From Prevotellaceae bacterium (GTDB lineage Bacteria; Bacteroidota; Bacteroidia; Bacteroidales; Paludibacteraceae), in contig JAISVR010000025.1 in NCBI GenBank assembly GCA_031271465.1, positions 1 to 64,000 of the forward strand: DNA of 64,000 bases, given 5' to 3'. Under the pieces are notes generated by a model. That model was not told where the DNA came from. It ran no database searches and saw only the letters and a program-made list of their open reading frames with translations. A program made the position numbers and the translations under genes. Each line of letters starts with the position of its first letter. The first letter of the stretch is position 1. Positions 40,777-49,505 of the stretch are shown one piece after another.

Positions 40777-41469
40777 ATGAAGAAAATTGAAAAAGTGCAT
40801 TTGGAAATTCTCCAAAACGGAGCGTGGGTAACTTATCTGACATTTATTGTCAAGTTAATCAAGGAGAATGAAACGGTAAAAACTTTGCTTGCGCCGCTGC
40901 TTGCACTGCTGGAAAAGACTCTCAAAGATGCCGAAGAGTCGCTTGAAGAGATGCGCAGCAGCCAATGGAGCCGCGGGATAAACGAAGCCGATACGCAGCG
41001 CGACCGTATGGTTGGCGGGTTGAACAATTATGTACGCTCGTTTCTGTACGATATCGACCCCGCAAAACAGCGTGCTGCCGAGAGTTTGATGAAGGTAATC
41101 GACCATTACGGCGAAATGGCGAAAGCTCCGCAGGATCAGGAAACGGCGTTGATTAATGATTTTCTCAAAGAATTAAACGACAATCATCAGGCAGACATCG
41201 AAGCAATCGGGCTTTCCGACCGCTGTGAGCAGTTGCAGGCGGCAAACGCGCGTTTTGTACAGCTTCTCGACAGTCGCACTGTCGAAGCCGGCAATAAAAA
41301 TCCGTTGCGTATGGTCGATATTCGCCGCGAAGGCAATCGTCTTATCCGTATGCTTTATACCCAAATCGAACTGCTGCAACTCACAGCTTCCACCGAAGCC
41401 CTCAGCAGTTTTGCAGGCGAACTCAATGCTGAAAATGCACGGGTAAATGACAATTTGAAGAGAAAATAG
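40777..41469 (+). CDS. DUF6261 family protein
   Basis: Soluble all-helical protein of 230 residues (IVKLIKENETVKTLLAPLL, AKQRAAESLMKVIDHYGEMA, NPLRMVDIRREGNRLIRMLY). It matches, from memory, DUF6261, a family of unknown function restricted to Bacteroidota and often present in several copies. No catalytic motif is evident. Translation starts at ATG 40777 after a long repeat-filled leader, which suggests post-transcriptional control. Two hairpins follow the gene. Confidence 0.75.
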   Translation: MKKIEKVHLEILQNGAWVTYLTFIVKLIKENETVKTLLAPLLALLEKTLKDAEESLEEMRSSQWSRGINEADTQRDRMVGGLNNYVRSFLYDIDPAKQRAAESLMKVIDHYGEMAKAPQDQETALINDFLKELNDNHQADIEAIGLSDRCEQLQAANARFVQLLDSRTVEAGNKNPLRMVDIRREGNRLIRMLYTQIELLQLTASTEALSSFAGELNAENARVNDNLKRK

Positions 41470-41473
41470 GGTT

Positions 41474-41550
41474 GGTAGGGGTTGAAAATTTTCAACCCCC
41501 TACGGAATATCGAAAAACTCCCGTTTATGAAGATGAGCGGGAGTTTTTTA
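41474..41550 (+). terminator. Two hairpins ending the DUF6261 transcript
   Basis: First: GTAGGGGTTGAAAA / TTTTCAACCCCCTAC at 41474-41502. Second: CTCCCG / CGGGAG at 41518-41543 with a T-run, the third copy of the terminator-like repeat unit. Confidence 0.7.
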
Positions 41551-41623
41551 TATGCCGCAAGCAATGTTGCGCTTGCATGCGGTTACAAAAATTTCACATC
41601 TTCAATGTGTAAGATTTCCCATC

Positions 41624-41682
41624 AAAATGTTTCTTGTAAAAAACAATTTATCAATAAAAATGTTTCTTGTAAAAAACATTTT
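41624..41682 (+). promoter_or_regulatory. Two direct repeats 33 bp apart in an AAA ATPase promoter
   Basis: AAAATGTTTCTTGTAAAAAA followed by CA(A/T)TTTAT at 41624 and again at 41657, exactly 33 bp apart. Each is an imperfect palindrome ATGTTT...AAACAT. The second copy ends against the -7 box at 41684, covering the -33 region, an ideal place for a repressor. Confidence 0.65.
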
Positions 41683-41683
41683 A

Positions 41684-41691
41684 TATCTTTG
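41684..41691 (+). promoter_or_regulatory. -7 box of the second AAA ATPase gene
   Basis: TATCTTTG (TAnnTTTG), 23 bp before the ATG at 41715. Confidence 0.65.
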
Positions 41692-41714
41692 CGAAAATAA
41701 AAAAGACTACAACT

Positions 41715-42911
41715 ATGAACAATCTTTTCAATCTGTTTTTTCAGAGGCTTGCTCAAACAAATACAAAATTTGTCAGATATTTATATTCGCAAATTGACTG
41801 GGAAAGCCGGTTGATAGGTATTACCGGAGCAAGAGGTGCAGGAAAAACAACTATCCTGTTGCAGTATGCCAACTTGCAATTCCCAAATTCACGGAACAAA
41901 GTGCTGTATGTAACATTAGACCATATCTGGTTTTCCAATAACTCGCTTTTCGATTTGGGAGAAGAGTTTGTGCGCAATGGCGGCGAAGTTTTGCTGATTG
42001 ATGAAGTGCACAAATACCAAACCTGGGCGCAGGAGATAAAAAATCTGTACGATTTTTTCCCGCAACTTAAAATTGTTTTTACGGGTTCGTCAATGCTCGA
42101 AATTTACAGGGGAAATGCCGATTTAAGCCGAAGAGCAGTGCATTATGTATTGCACGGAATGTCGTTTCGGGAATTTATTTTATATGACAGGCAAATAGAA
42201 TTGCCTGTGTTTGAATTTGAAAAGATTTTGAACAGTCATATTGAATATGCAGGCATTGTGAATGAAAAAATAAAAGTTATTCCGGCTTTCAAATCTTATC
42301 TGGAATCAGGCTATTATCCCTACTATAAAACGGAGAAAAAACATTATCACGAACAGCTTTTGAATACTGTCAATACAATTTTAGATGTGGATTTGCCGTC
42401 AATAGAAACGATTGAGCCGTTTTCTATTCAGAAAATTAAAAAATTATTACTTGTTATCGCCCAGAGAGTGCCTTTTACGCCCAATATCACAGACCTTGCA
42501 ACGCTGATTGGGGTAAATAGAAACTATTTGTTGAATTTTTTGCATATACTTGAAAAGGCACAGTTGTTAAATCTGTTGCAGCAAGATGTTTCGGGACTGA
42601 GAACATTATCGAAGCCGGAAAAAATCTATTTGAATAATACCAATTTAATTTACGCTCTGGAAAGCGAAAAGCCGGATATTGGAAATCTGCGGGAAACATT
42701 CTTTTTCAATCAGTTAAAAGCTGTTGGCGAAGTGGCTTTTTCAAAAAAAGCGGACTTTATATTCAAGAACAAATATGCTTTCGAAGTGGGTGGAAAAAAT
42801 AAAGGGCACGAACAGATTGCCGGTTTGGAAAACGCTTATTTGGCTTTAGATAACTTGGAATACGGCTATGCCAATAAAATTCCACTGTGGCTTTTTGGAA
42901 TGCTTTATTGA
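41715..42911 (+). CDS. AAA ATPase with C-terminal nuclease-like domain
   Basis: ATPase of 398 residues, intact paralogue of 34915-36111. Walker A GARGAGKTT (residues 38-46), Walker B LLIDEVHKY with Asp96-Glu97, sensor region IVFTGSS, a winged-helix stretch (TDLATLIGVNRNYLLNFLHIL) and a C-terminal restriction-endonuclease-like site (ADFIFKNKYAFEVGGKNK). The final IPLWLFGMLY matches its paralogue. The group is related to DUF4143 ATPases; role unknown. Lower G+C than its neighbours. Its promoter carries a 33-bp direct repeat. Confidence 0.9.
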   Translation: MNNLFNLFFQRLAQTNTKFVRYLYSQIDWESRLIGITGARGAGKTTILLQYANLQFPNSRNKVLYVTLDHIWFSNNSLFDLGEEFVRNGGEVLLIDEVHKYQTWAQEIKNLYDFFPQLKIVFTGSSMLEIYRGNADLSRRAVHYVLHGMSFREFILYDRQIELPVFEFEKILNSHIEYAGIVNEKIKVIPAFKSYLESGYYPYYKTEKKHYHEQLLNTVNTILDVDLPSIETIEPFSIQKIKKLLLVIAQRVPFTPNITDLATLIGVNRNYLLNFLHILEKAQLLNLLQQDVSGLRTLSKPEKIYLNNTNLIYALESEKPDIGNLRETFFFNQLKAVGEVAFSKKADFIFKNKYAFEVGGKNKGHEQIAGLENAYLALDNLEYGYANKIPLWLFGMLY

Positions 42912-42936
42912 ATAAAAATTCCTGCTTGTATTGAAG

Positions 42937-42973
42937 TGCCTCCTAAAAATTGTTACCAAACTTTTGGGGGGCA
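42937..42973. repeat. Hairpin TGCCTCCTAAAA / TTTTGGGGGGCA
   Basis: 12-bp imperfect arms around a 13-nt loop. It resembles the inverted ends of some IS3-type insertion sequences, but no transposase is nearby and I cannot name an element. The rest of the gap up to 43158 holds short GCAC-containing palindromes related to the composite repeat and no gene. Confidence 0.35.
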
Positions 42974-43158
42974 GGGCTGTTAAGTATATAAACTACAATT
43001 TTACGGCACTTTGTGCATAGTATTATGATATCAAGTGCAGGGCACTGTGGTATTTGTAGCTTAAAAACTGTTGGTGGCAAGAAGTTTTTTTTAATTGATT
43101 GATAGGGCAAATCACAAATGCTTTGTGTAAAAATGCGATTCGATAGTTAAATTATGAT

Positions 43159-43166
43159 TATATTTG
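43159..43166 (+). promoter_or_regulatory. -7 box of corA
   Basis: TATATTTG (TAnnTTTG), 22 bp before the ATG at 43189. Confidence 0.6.
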
Positions 43167-43188
43167 TTGCAAAATTTTTCTTAAAAAG

Positions 43189-44250
43189 ATGAAACGCAGG
43201 AAATTACATCGAGTAGAAGACAGCCTTTTGCTCGAGAATTTAGAATACCGAGGTTCGTATTCGGTCGATACAACGGTTGAACTTATCTCTTTCGACCGCG
43301 ATACGCTAAGGCATAAGCGAATAAACAGTGCAGCCGGTTTAACTGCCGCTATCGACCCTCAAAAAGTGAATTGGGTACATGTACGAGGTTTGTCGAACAC
43401 TGCCCTGATTAGCGATTTATGTACCGTTTTTGACATACAGCGGCTTTCGGTGCAGGATATTTTAAATGCCGACCACATTGCTAAAATTGAAGAGAGCAAC
43501 GGACATTTACTGGTTATAATCGATGTGTTCGATTACAACGAAAACAATGTGCTTATGCGCGAACATTTGAGTATTGTATTGGGCAAAAACTTTGTGATTT
43601 CGTTTCAAGAGTCTGCCGACAACCGTTTTAAAATGATAGCCGATGCGCTCAGCGATAAACTCGGACATGTGCGTTGCCGGCAGGCAGACTATTTGTTTAA
43701 CTTGCTTATGAGTACTGTGGTAGACCGTTATCTCGAAGAGTTGGAAATTCAGCAAAACATGATGCTCGACCTGGAAGATTTGCTGATGGAATTCAGGACA
43801 AATATAGAGGGTGCCGGACGCAAGATTCAAGATTACCGCAAGGATTATTTGACATTGAAAAAAAGTATTTTTCCCATTCGCGAACAGTTTGCACATCTGC
43901 TTGTGCTCGATTCTCCGCTTATTGCCGAGAGCACGCATATTTATTTTAAAGATACCTACGACCACCTGCAGCAAGCCTATATGATGGTGGAAAGCTGCCG
44001 CGAAACTATCGTTTCGCTCCTCGATTTATATCTGGCAAACAACGACTTGCGCATGAACCACATCATGAAACAACTCACTGTGGTATCTACGGTGTTTATT
44101 CCGCTCACATTTTTGGTAGGAGTTTGGGGTATGAATTTCCACTTTATGCCCGAACTGGACTGGACTTACGGTTATTTGGCGGCATGGCTTGTAATGCTTG
44201 GTATCGGTGTATTGATATATTTTTATTTTAAACGAAAAAAATGGTACTAA
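43189..44250 (+). CDS. corA: CorA-type magnesium/cobalt transporter
   Basis: Homopentameric Mg2+ channel of the inner membrane, 353 residues. A large cytoplasmic alpha/beta domain is followed by long helices and two C-terminal membrane helices (VVSTVFIPLTFLVGVWGMNF and LAAWLVMLGIGVLIYFYF). The signature G-M-N is present (VWGMNFHFMPEL, with Trp where Tyr is usual). The C-terminus is basic (KRKKWY). The patatin-like gene starts 21 bp after it, so both are probably one transcript. Confidence 0.94.
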   Translation: MKRRKLHRVEDSLLLENLEYRGSYSVDTTVELISFDRDTLRHKRINSAAGLTAAIDPQKVNWVHVRGLSNTALISDLCTVFDIQRLSVQDILNADHIAKIEESNGHLLVIIDVFDYNENNVLMREHLSIVLGKNFVISFQESADNRFKMIADALSDKLGHVRCRQADYLFNLLMSTVVDRYLEELEIQQNMMLDLEDLLMEFRTNIEGAGRKIQDYRKDYLTLKKSIFPIREQFAHLLVLDSPLIAESTHIYFKDTYDHLQQAYMMVESCRETIVSLLDLYLANNDLRMNHIMKQLTVVSTVFIPLTFLVGVWGMNFHFMPELDWTYGYLAAWLVMLGIGVLIYFYFKRKKWY

Positions 44251-44271
44251 GGAATAGTTTATAAAACGGGA

Positions 44272-46488
44272 ATGAAAACTTGGATTTCAACATATTTGCT
44301 GTCGATTCTGTGCGGAATATTTCTCGTGCAATCGGTTTTTGCACAAGAGCTTGCGCCGCGTCCCAAAGTAGCAGTGGTGTTGAGTGGAGGAGGAGCAAAG
44401 GGTTTTGCGCATATCGGAGTGCTCAAAGTGCTCGAGCGCGAAGGTATTCCGGTAGATATTGTGGTGGGTACAAGTATCGGCAGCATTGTGGGAGCGATGT
44501 ATGCCGTGGGCTATTCGCCTGCACAAATAGAGCAAATGAGCCGTGAGCAGGACTGGGCTTTCCTGTTGTCCGACCGTATACCGCGCCGCTTCCTTTCGAG
44601 CAACGACCAGCTTTTACGGCAACGCTATCAACTCTCGGTACCTTTCGATACACGCAGTTTGTTTCAATTGCCGTCGAGTGTAGTCGAGGGACAAAATCTT
44701 ATAAACTATTTTTGCGGTATTATGGGTAATGTGCCCGAAGATGCCGATTTTAATACCTTTCCCCGGGCTTTTGCCTGTGTGGCTACCGATTTGGAAAAAG
44801 GCAAAGAGGTGGTAATGCACAACGGATTTTTGCCTACCGCCATTTTTTCGAGCATGGCTATTCCGGGTGTATTTGCGCCTTGCGAGCGCGAAGGTAAATT
44901 TTTAGCCGATGGAGGTATTGTAAATAATTTTCCTTGCGATGTGGCGCGGAATATGGGTGCCGATATTATTATCGGGGTCGATTTGCGTAATATGCTGGCA
45001 ACTCAAGAACATCTTCATTCATTGCCCAACATTCTTAATCAAATGATTTCGTTCTACGACCCGGCACAAGACAGTGTAGGCAACCGGAATTGTGACATTC
45101 TTATCCGTCCCGATATGACGGGTTTCAATGCATCGAGTTTTACAGCGCGGGCGGTAGATTCGCTTATCCTGCGCGGCGAACAGGCTGCCAACGGATTGCT
45201 TGCTGAAATCAGGGAATTGAAAAGCAGCCGGGGTTTGTATGGTGAAAAACAAATTGATTCGACCTATATAAAATCCGACGAATGGCAGATAAGCAACATC
45301 GTTATGGAAGGAAAATTTGAACTTCCTCCCGAGGTGATACAAAAACGCCTGCAATTGTACCCCCCCGGACAATATTCTTCCAAACAAATAAAAGAGGCTA
45401 TTTATAAACTTTGTGGACAGGAGAGTTTCGGCAGAGTATATTTTAGCCTTACCGACGATAGCCTTGCTTTCGGGAAAAAACGATTGAAATTCTATTTGTA
45501 CGAAAAAAACGACTACAGTTTAAATATCGGCTTCAAGGTAAACACTACCGATGCCGCGGCACTATTGCTCAATGTAAACAGGGTAGATTACAGCAAACCT
45601 CTGGGAGTATTTTCTGCCGGAGTGGAATTGTCGGCAAATCCGGGTTTTTCATTGCTGGGAAAAATATATTCGCGGCATCTGCCCCCCATGGCTATTGAAA
45701 TAGACGGCAAACGACAGAAGTACAGTATTTTCCGCGAAGGAGAAAAAGATTTTGTATCCGATTTATATTATGCTTCGGCATCGTGTTATATGTATCAACA
45801 CTTTTCCTATCTCTACAACATGGGTGTGGGCTACAGGCAGGAATATTATCATGGCGATATGTTTTATCAAAATCGCAGCGAAAGTACTGTGATAGTAGAT
45901 AATCAAAACTTTATCGGGAATGCTTATTTTTACATTTCGTTCGACAATTTCGACGATTTTTATTTCCCCACGAAAGGTACAAGCATGTATGCCGAATTTT
46001 CGTTTATGAAGAATTTTATAAACAACAATCAAAAATTAACCCCGGTATTGTTTGTCAATATGCGAAATGTGTTGCCATTATCGCGTAAAACAGCATTTTT
46101 AATCAATATTTACAGTCGGGCACTTGGTCGTCAGGATGGCTTTTCGCCGTTTAAAAGCACTTTTGTAGGTGGCGAGAATTTTTCATCGTATTTCGAACAC
46201 CATTTTCCTTTTGTAGGTTTACCGCCCGTTATGCAAACAGGACGATATACCGATATTCTATTATTGGGCGGACGCTACAGGTTGTCGCGCAATCAATATG
46301 TTTCTCTGGTATTTAATGCCTTGCGCAACGGCAGTTCGTTTACGAATTTCGATACCCGCGACTTGATTATAGGCGGCGGTATAGAATATGCTCTCAGAAC
46401 AGCAGTTGGTCCGATAAACCTCACGCTTGGGATGTCAAACCAGCGCAAAAGACCTACCGTTTCGGCAAATTTAGGCTATTGGTTTTGA
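44272..46488 (+). CDS. Patatin-like phospholipase with outer-membrane barrel (PlpD-like)
   Basis: Protein of 738 residues with a signal peptide (LLSILCGIFLVQSVFAQ). Residues ~35-240 form a patatin lipase: oxyanion GGGAKGFAHIGVL, nucleophile elbow GTSIGS, catalytic Asp in DGGIVNNFP. Residues ~340-400 look like one POTRA domain (ISNIVMEGKFELPPEVIQKRL), and ~410-738 like a BamA/TamA-type 16-strand barrel ending in YWF with a C-terminal aromatic. This is the type Vd secretion layout, in which the lipase is displayed or held at the outer membrane. Follows corA by 21 bp. Confidence 0.92.
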   Translation: MKTWISTYLLSILCGIFLVQSVFAQELAPRPKVAVVLSGGGAKGFAHIGVLKVLEREGIPVDIVVGTSIGSIVGAMYAVGYSPAQIEQMSREQDWAFLLSDRIPRRFLSSNDQLLRQRYQLSVPFDTRSLFQLPSSVVEGQNLINYFCGIMGNVPEDADFNTFPRAFACVATDLEKGKEVVMHNGFLPTAIFSSMAIPGVFAPCEREGKFLADGGIVNNFPCDVARNMGADIIIGVDLRNMLATQEHLHSLPNILNQMISFYDPAQDSVGNRNCDILIRPDMTGFNASSFTARAVDSLILRGEQAANGLLAEIRELKSSRGLYGEKQIDSTYIKSDEWQISNIVMEGKFELPPEVIQKRLQLYPPGQYSSKQIKEAIYKLCGQESFGRVYFSLTDDSLAFGKKRLKFYLYEKNDYSLNIGFKVNTTDAAALLLNVNRVDYSKPLGVFSAGVELSANPGFSLLGKIYSRHLPPMAIEIDGKRQKYSIFREGEKDFVSDLYYASASCYMYQHFSYLYNMGVGYRQEYYHGDMFYQNRSESTVIVDNQNFIGNAYFYISFDNFDDFYFPTKGTSMYAEFSFMKNFINNNQKLTPVLFVNMRNVLPLSRKTAFLINIYSRALGRQDGFSPFKSTFVGGENFSSYFEHHFPFVGLPPVMQTGRYTDILLLGGRYRLSRNQYVSLVFNALRNGSSFTNFDTRDLIIGGGIEYALRTAVGPINLTLGMSNQRKRPTVSANLGYWF

Positions 46489-46531
46489 TGAAAATAATGT
46501 TAATAAAACTCCTATTAATCTCAATTATTCT

Positions 46532-46539
46532 TACCTTTG
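46532..46539 (+). promoter_or_regulatory. -7 box of the PL9-like gene
   Basis: TACCTTTG (TAnnTTTG), 30 bp before the ATG at 46570. Confidence 0.65.
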
Positions 46540-46569
46540 CCGTCCTAATCTTTTATCAATAAATAAATT

Positions 46570-49125
46570 ATGAAAAAACACTATTCCCTTGTAGCAATCG
46601 TTGTATTGTTACTTTTTTCGGTTTCGGGTTTTTCGACCAATTATTATGCTGCTCCAAACGCTACCGGAAGCGGAACTTTTGCCGATCCTTGTAATTTGTC
46701 AACAGGCATTACAAAACTTGCGAACGGCTCAAACGATACGCTTTTTGTGCGTGGCGGCATATATGAGCTTTCGAGTCAGATATCCATCAACAGAAATGGA
46801 ACAAGCAATTGTCGTCTGGCTATTTTTGCTTACAAAGACGAAAAGCCGGTATTGGATTTCAGAAGACAGTTGTATGGTAATGGCAGTGGACTTGACAACA
46901 CCTATAACCGTCCGGGTATTTCGCTTAATCAGGCGTCGACCTATATCCATATCAAAGGCTTGACTATTTGTTATGCGAGCGATAATGGCATGATAAACAA
47001 CGGTAGTTATCACATTATTGAAAACTGCGTGTTTCACGACAATTGTGACAGTGGACTGCAACACAAGAATGGCTGTGGAAACTTGATTTTAAATTGTGAT
47101 GCTTACAATAATTTCGACTATCAGACAGGCGGAATCGGCAGAGCTGATTTTGGCGGGAATGCCGATGGTTTTGCCGACAAGCAATACAACAACAACGACG
47201 AACCAAATATCTACGATGGTTGCCGCGCTTGGGGAAATGCGGACGACGGTTGGGATTTTTTCGAAAAAATAGGTTCAACGATTATCCGCAACTCGTTTTG
47301 TTATAAAAACGGACCTGCTACTTACGATATGACCAATCACCCACGCTATAATACCGATAAAGCGTGGTTCGATCAGTTTCCGAGAACTGTAACTGATGCC
47401 GACGGTGGAACAGCAACCATTACATTGGCAGCGTACAAAAACTATGGTAACGGCAACGGATTTAAACTGGGCGGCGAATTGACCGATCATGCTGTAACTC
47501 TCGAAAATTGTCTTTCGGCAAGTAATACCGTAAGAGGTTTTGACCAAAATAACAACGCAGGAGAAATGATTTTGCTGAACTGTTCGGGTTTTGGTAATGC
47601 TCCTAATTATGGTTTCAATAACAATAGAGGCGGAAGACTTACCGTAACAAACAGTGTGAGTTTGAGCAATCGCAGCGGAAGCGACAATTTTAGAACACAA
47701 GTTGTAGTTTCTGTTGCCAACAATGCGTGGAATACAAGCGGAGTTGTTTGCAATGTCGATGATTTTGTAAGCACTGACGCTACTCAAATGATAATGCCAC
47801 GCAAGGCAGACGGTTCATTGCCCGACATTATGTTTATGCACTTGGTTGAAGGCAGCGATTTGATTGACAAAGGTGTAAATGTAGGTTTGCCTTATGGAGG
47901 AGCGGCACCCGATTTGGGCTGCTTTGAATTTGACAGCCAAATACTCTATCCGCCCACAGTTACTATACCTGCTAACCGCAACCAGAGTGTAAATCAGGAT
48001 TCTGAGATGATCGACATTGTATTTACTTGGGGCGGTAGTGCTACGGGGCTTGAAGTGAGTGAACTGCCCGACGGTGTGGATTACGAAATAAATTCTGTAG
48101 CCAAAACACTTACGATAAAAGGCAGTCCGAGTGCGACAGGCAAATTTGATTATACGGTAACAACACTTCAGGAAGAAGATAATCCGATGACACCGATGGT
48201 AGTTTCGGGAACAATTATTGTAAAATCGGCGAATGCCAAACAAATAGCTTTTGTAACTACCCCCAATAGTACGGAAGATGCTTTAATGCTGGAAAAATTA
48301 AATGCAAATCTTGAATTTAATATTACTATCATTGATGCAACAACGGCGGCGGTCGATTACAGCGGGTATGATCTGATAATTTTGAGTGCGAAACCCAATT
48401 CCACCAGTGCAGGTTTACCTGCTATTGAGGCTGTAGACAAACCGCGTCTGTTGCTCAAACCTTTCCAATTGCAAGCATCGCGCTGGAACTGGGCAAGCGG
48501 AGCAACTACAACTTGGAATACTTCACAAAGCACCATGACGATTAACGATAAATCGCACGAAATTTTCCGTGGACTTGAATTTACCGGTACAAATAATGAT
48601 GAATTAGTCTTATTCTCGTCAGTTACCACAAATGCCGTAACCGGTATTGCTTCCGGAACATGGATAGAAAATCCTTCGCTTAATTTATTAGGTGTAGCCA
48701 AAGGAACAACCACACAAAGCTTGGTAGAAATTCCAATCGGTACAACTATGAACGGAACCACTGTAAACAGCCGTTTCTTGATGATAGGTTTGAGCGAATA
48801 TTCTACAGCAAACCTTACGCCGACCGCTACACAGCTGATTGAAAATTCGTGCTATTATTTAATGGGAATGGAAATTCCGACGAGTGCAATCGAAGAAAAT
48901 CGCTCGGATAAGAAAGAATACCGAATTTTGCAAAGCCCTGCAACGCTTAGCGTACAACCTTCCGAAGGTATCGAAGGCTTGGAAATTTACAGTATTTCGG
49001 GCAGTAAAATAGCTTCGGAAGCAACTTCCGAAATATCAACATCAGCTTTGTCGAAAGGAATTTACCTGTTGAAAGTAAATTCGATGAACGATGGAGAAAT
49101 TTATTTGAAATTTATCAAAAGATAA
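46570..49125 (+). CDS. Secreted pectate-lyase-like (PL9 type) beta-helix protein with T9SS tail
   Basis: Protein of 851 residues. A signal peptide (YSLVAIVVLLLFSVSGFS) is followed to ~460 by a right-handed beta-helix resembling polysaccharide lyase family 9: GGNADGFADKQ, CRAWGNADDGWDFFE and NGNGFKLGG are the usual PL9 blocks that bind Ca2+ and hold the catalytic Lys. Then an Ig-like region and an uncharacterised region (IIDATTAAVDYSGYDLIIL, LLLKPFQLQASRWNW). The last ~70 residues (LEIYSISGSKIA, then LSKGIYLLKV) are a type A T9SS sorting domain. It is not beside SusC/D genes or other lyases. Substrate inferred only from family. Confidence 0.87.
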   Translation: MKKHYSLVAIVVLLLFSVSGFSTNYYAAPNATGSGTFADPCNLSTGITKLANGSNDTLFVRGGIYELSSQISINRNGTSNCRLAIFAYKDEKPVLDFRRQLYGNGSGLDNTYNRPGISLNQASTYIHIKGLTICYASDNGMINNGSYHIIENCVFHDNCDSGLQHKNGCGNLILNCDAYNNFDYQTGGIGRADFGGNADGFADKQYNNNDEPNIYDGCRAWGNADDGWDFFEKIGSTIIRNSFCYKNGPATYDMTNHPRYNTDKAWFDQFPRTVTDADGGTATITLAAYKNYGNGNGFKLGGELTDHAVTLENCLSASNTVRGFDQNNNAGEMILLNCSGFGNAPNYGFNNNRGGRLTVTNSVSLSNRSGSDNFRTQVVVSVANNAWNTSGVVCNVDDFVSTDATQMIMPRKADGSLPDIMFMHLVEGSDLIDKGVNVGLPYGGAAPDLGCFEFDSQILYPPTVTIPANRNQSVNQDSEMIDIVFTWGGSATGLEVSELPDGVDYEINSVAKTLTIKGSPSATGKFDYTVTTLQEEDNPMTPMVVSGTIIVKSANAKQIAFVTTPNSTEDALMLEKLNANLEFNITIIDATTAAVDYSGYDLIILSAKPNSTSAGLPAIEAVDKPRLLLKPFQLQASRWNWASGATTTWNTSQSTMTINDKSHEIFRGLEFTGTNNDELVLFSSVTTNAVTGIASGTWIENPSLNLLGVAKGTTTQSLVEIPIGTTMNGTTVNSRFLMIGLSEYSTANLTPTATQLIENSCYYLMGMEIPTSAIEENRSDKKEYRILQSPATLSVQPSEGIEGLEIYSISGSKIASEATSEISTSALSKGIYLLKVNSMNDGEIYLKFIKR

Positions 49126-49143
49126 AATAGAATATTCTTCAAT

Positions 49144-49177
49144 AAAAAAGGTTGTCTCAAGTGGGACAACCTTTTTT
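49144..49177 (+). terminator. Terminator of the PL9-like gene
   Basis: Stem AAAAAGGTTGTC / GACAACCTTTTT with an 8-nt loop and T-run. Confidence 0.8.
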
Positions 49178-49221
49178 ATTGAGTAATTATTTCTTTTTAG
49201 GCATGTAAAGCAAACTGTGTC

Positions 49222-49298
49222 CGTCATTGCGAGGAGGAACGACGAAGCAATCTCTAATACAGTGCTATTCCAAGATTGCTTCGTTCCTCGCAATGACG
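49222..49298. repeat. CGTCATTGCGAGG palindromic repeat
   Basis: Left arm 49222-49252 (with a 6-bp expansion, GAGGAGGAACGACGAAG), right arm 49274-49298 ending CTCGCAATGACG. Confidence 0.8.
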
Positions 49299-49372
49299 GG
49301 CTGCGTTTAGGTTCATCTCAAAATAACGGCAGCTAATGACAAGAAAGATAACAGTAGAAAAAAACAACAAAC

Positions 49373-49486
49373 CGTCATTGCGAGGAGGAACGACGAAGCA
49401 ATCCAGAGAAAAATAATCCGTCATTGCGAAGAACGAAGCAATCTCATAATGCTTTTTCCAAGATTGCTTCGTTCCTCGCAATGACG
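49373..49486. repeat. CGTCATTGCGAGG repeat, three-arm cluster
   Basis: Two left arms in tandem (49373-49403, expanded type; 49419-49443, GCGAAGAACGAAGCAATC) and one right arm (49462-49486). The arrangement looks like one copy inserted into or recombined with another. It fills the space before the convergent lipoprotein gene. Confidence 0.8.
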
Positions 49487-49505
49487 CACACAGCTAAGTT
49501 TTTAT

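Noticed and set aside
42937..42973. An insertion sequence end
   Set aside because: Only a short hairpin is present; there is no transposase and no second end, so calling an IS is not supported.
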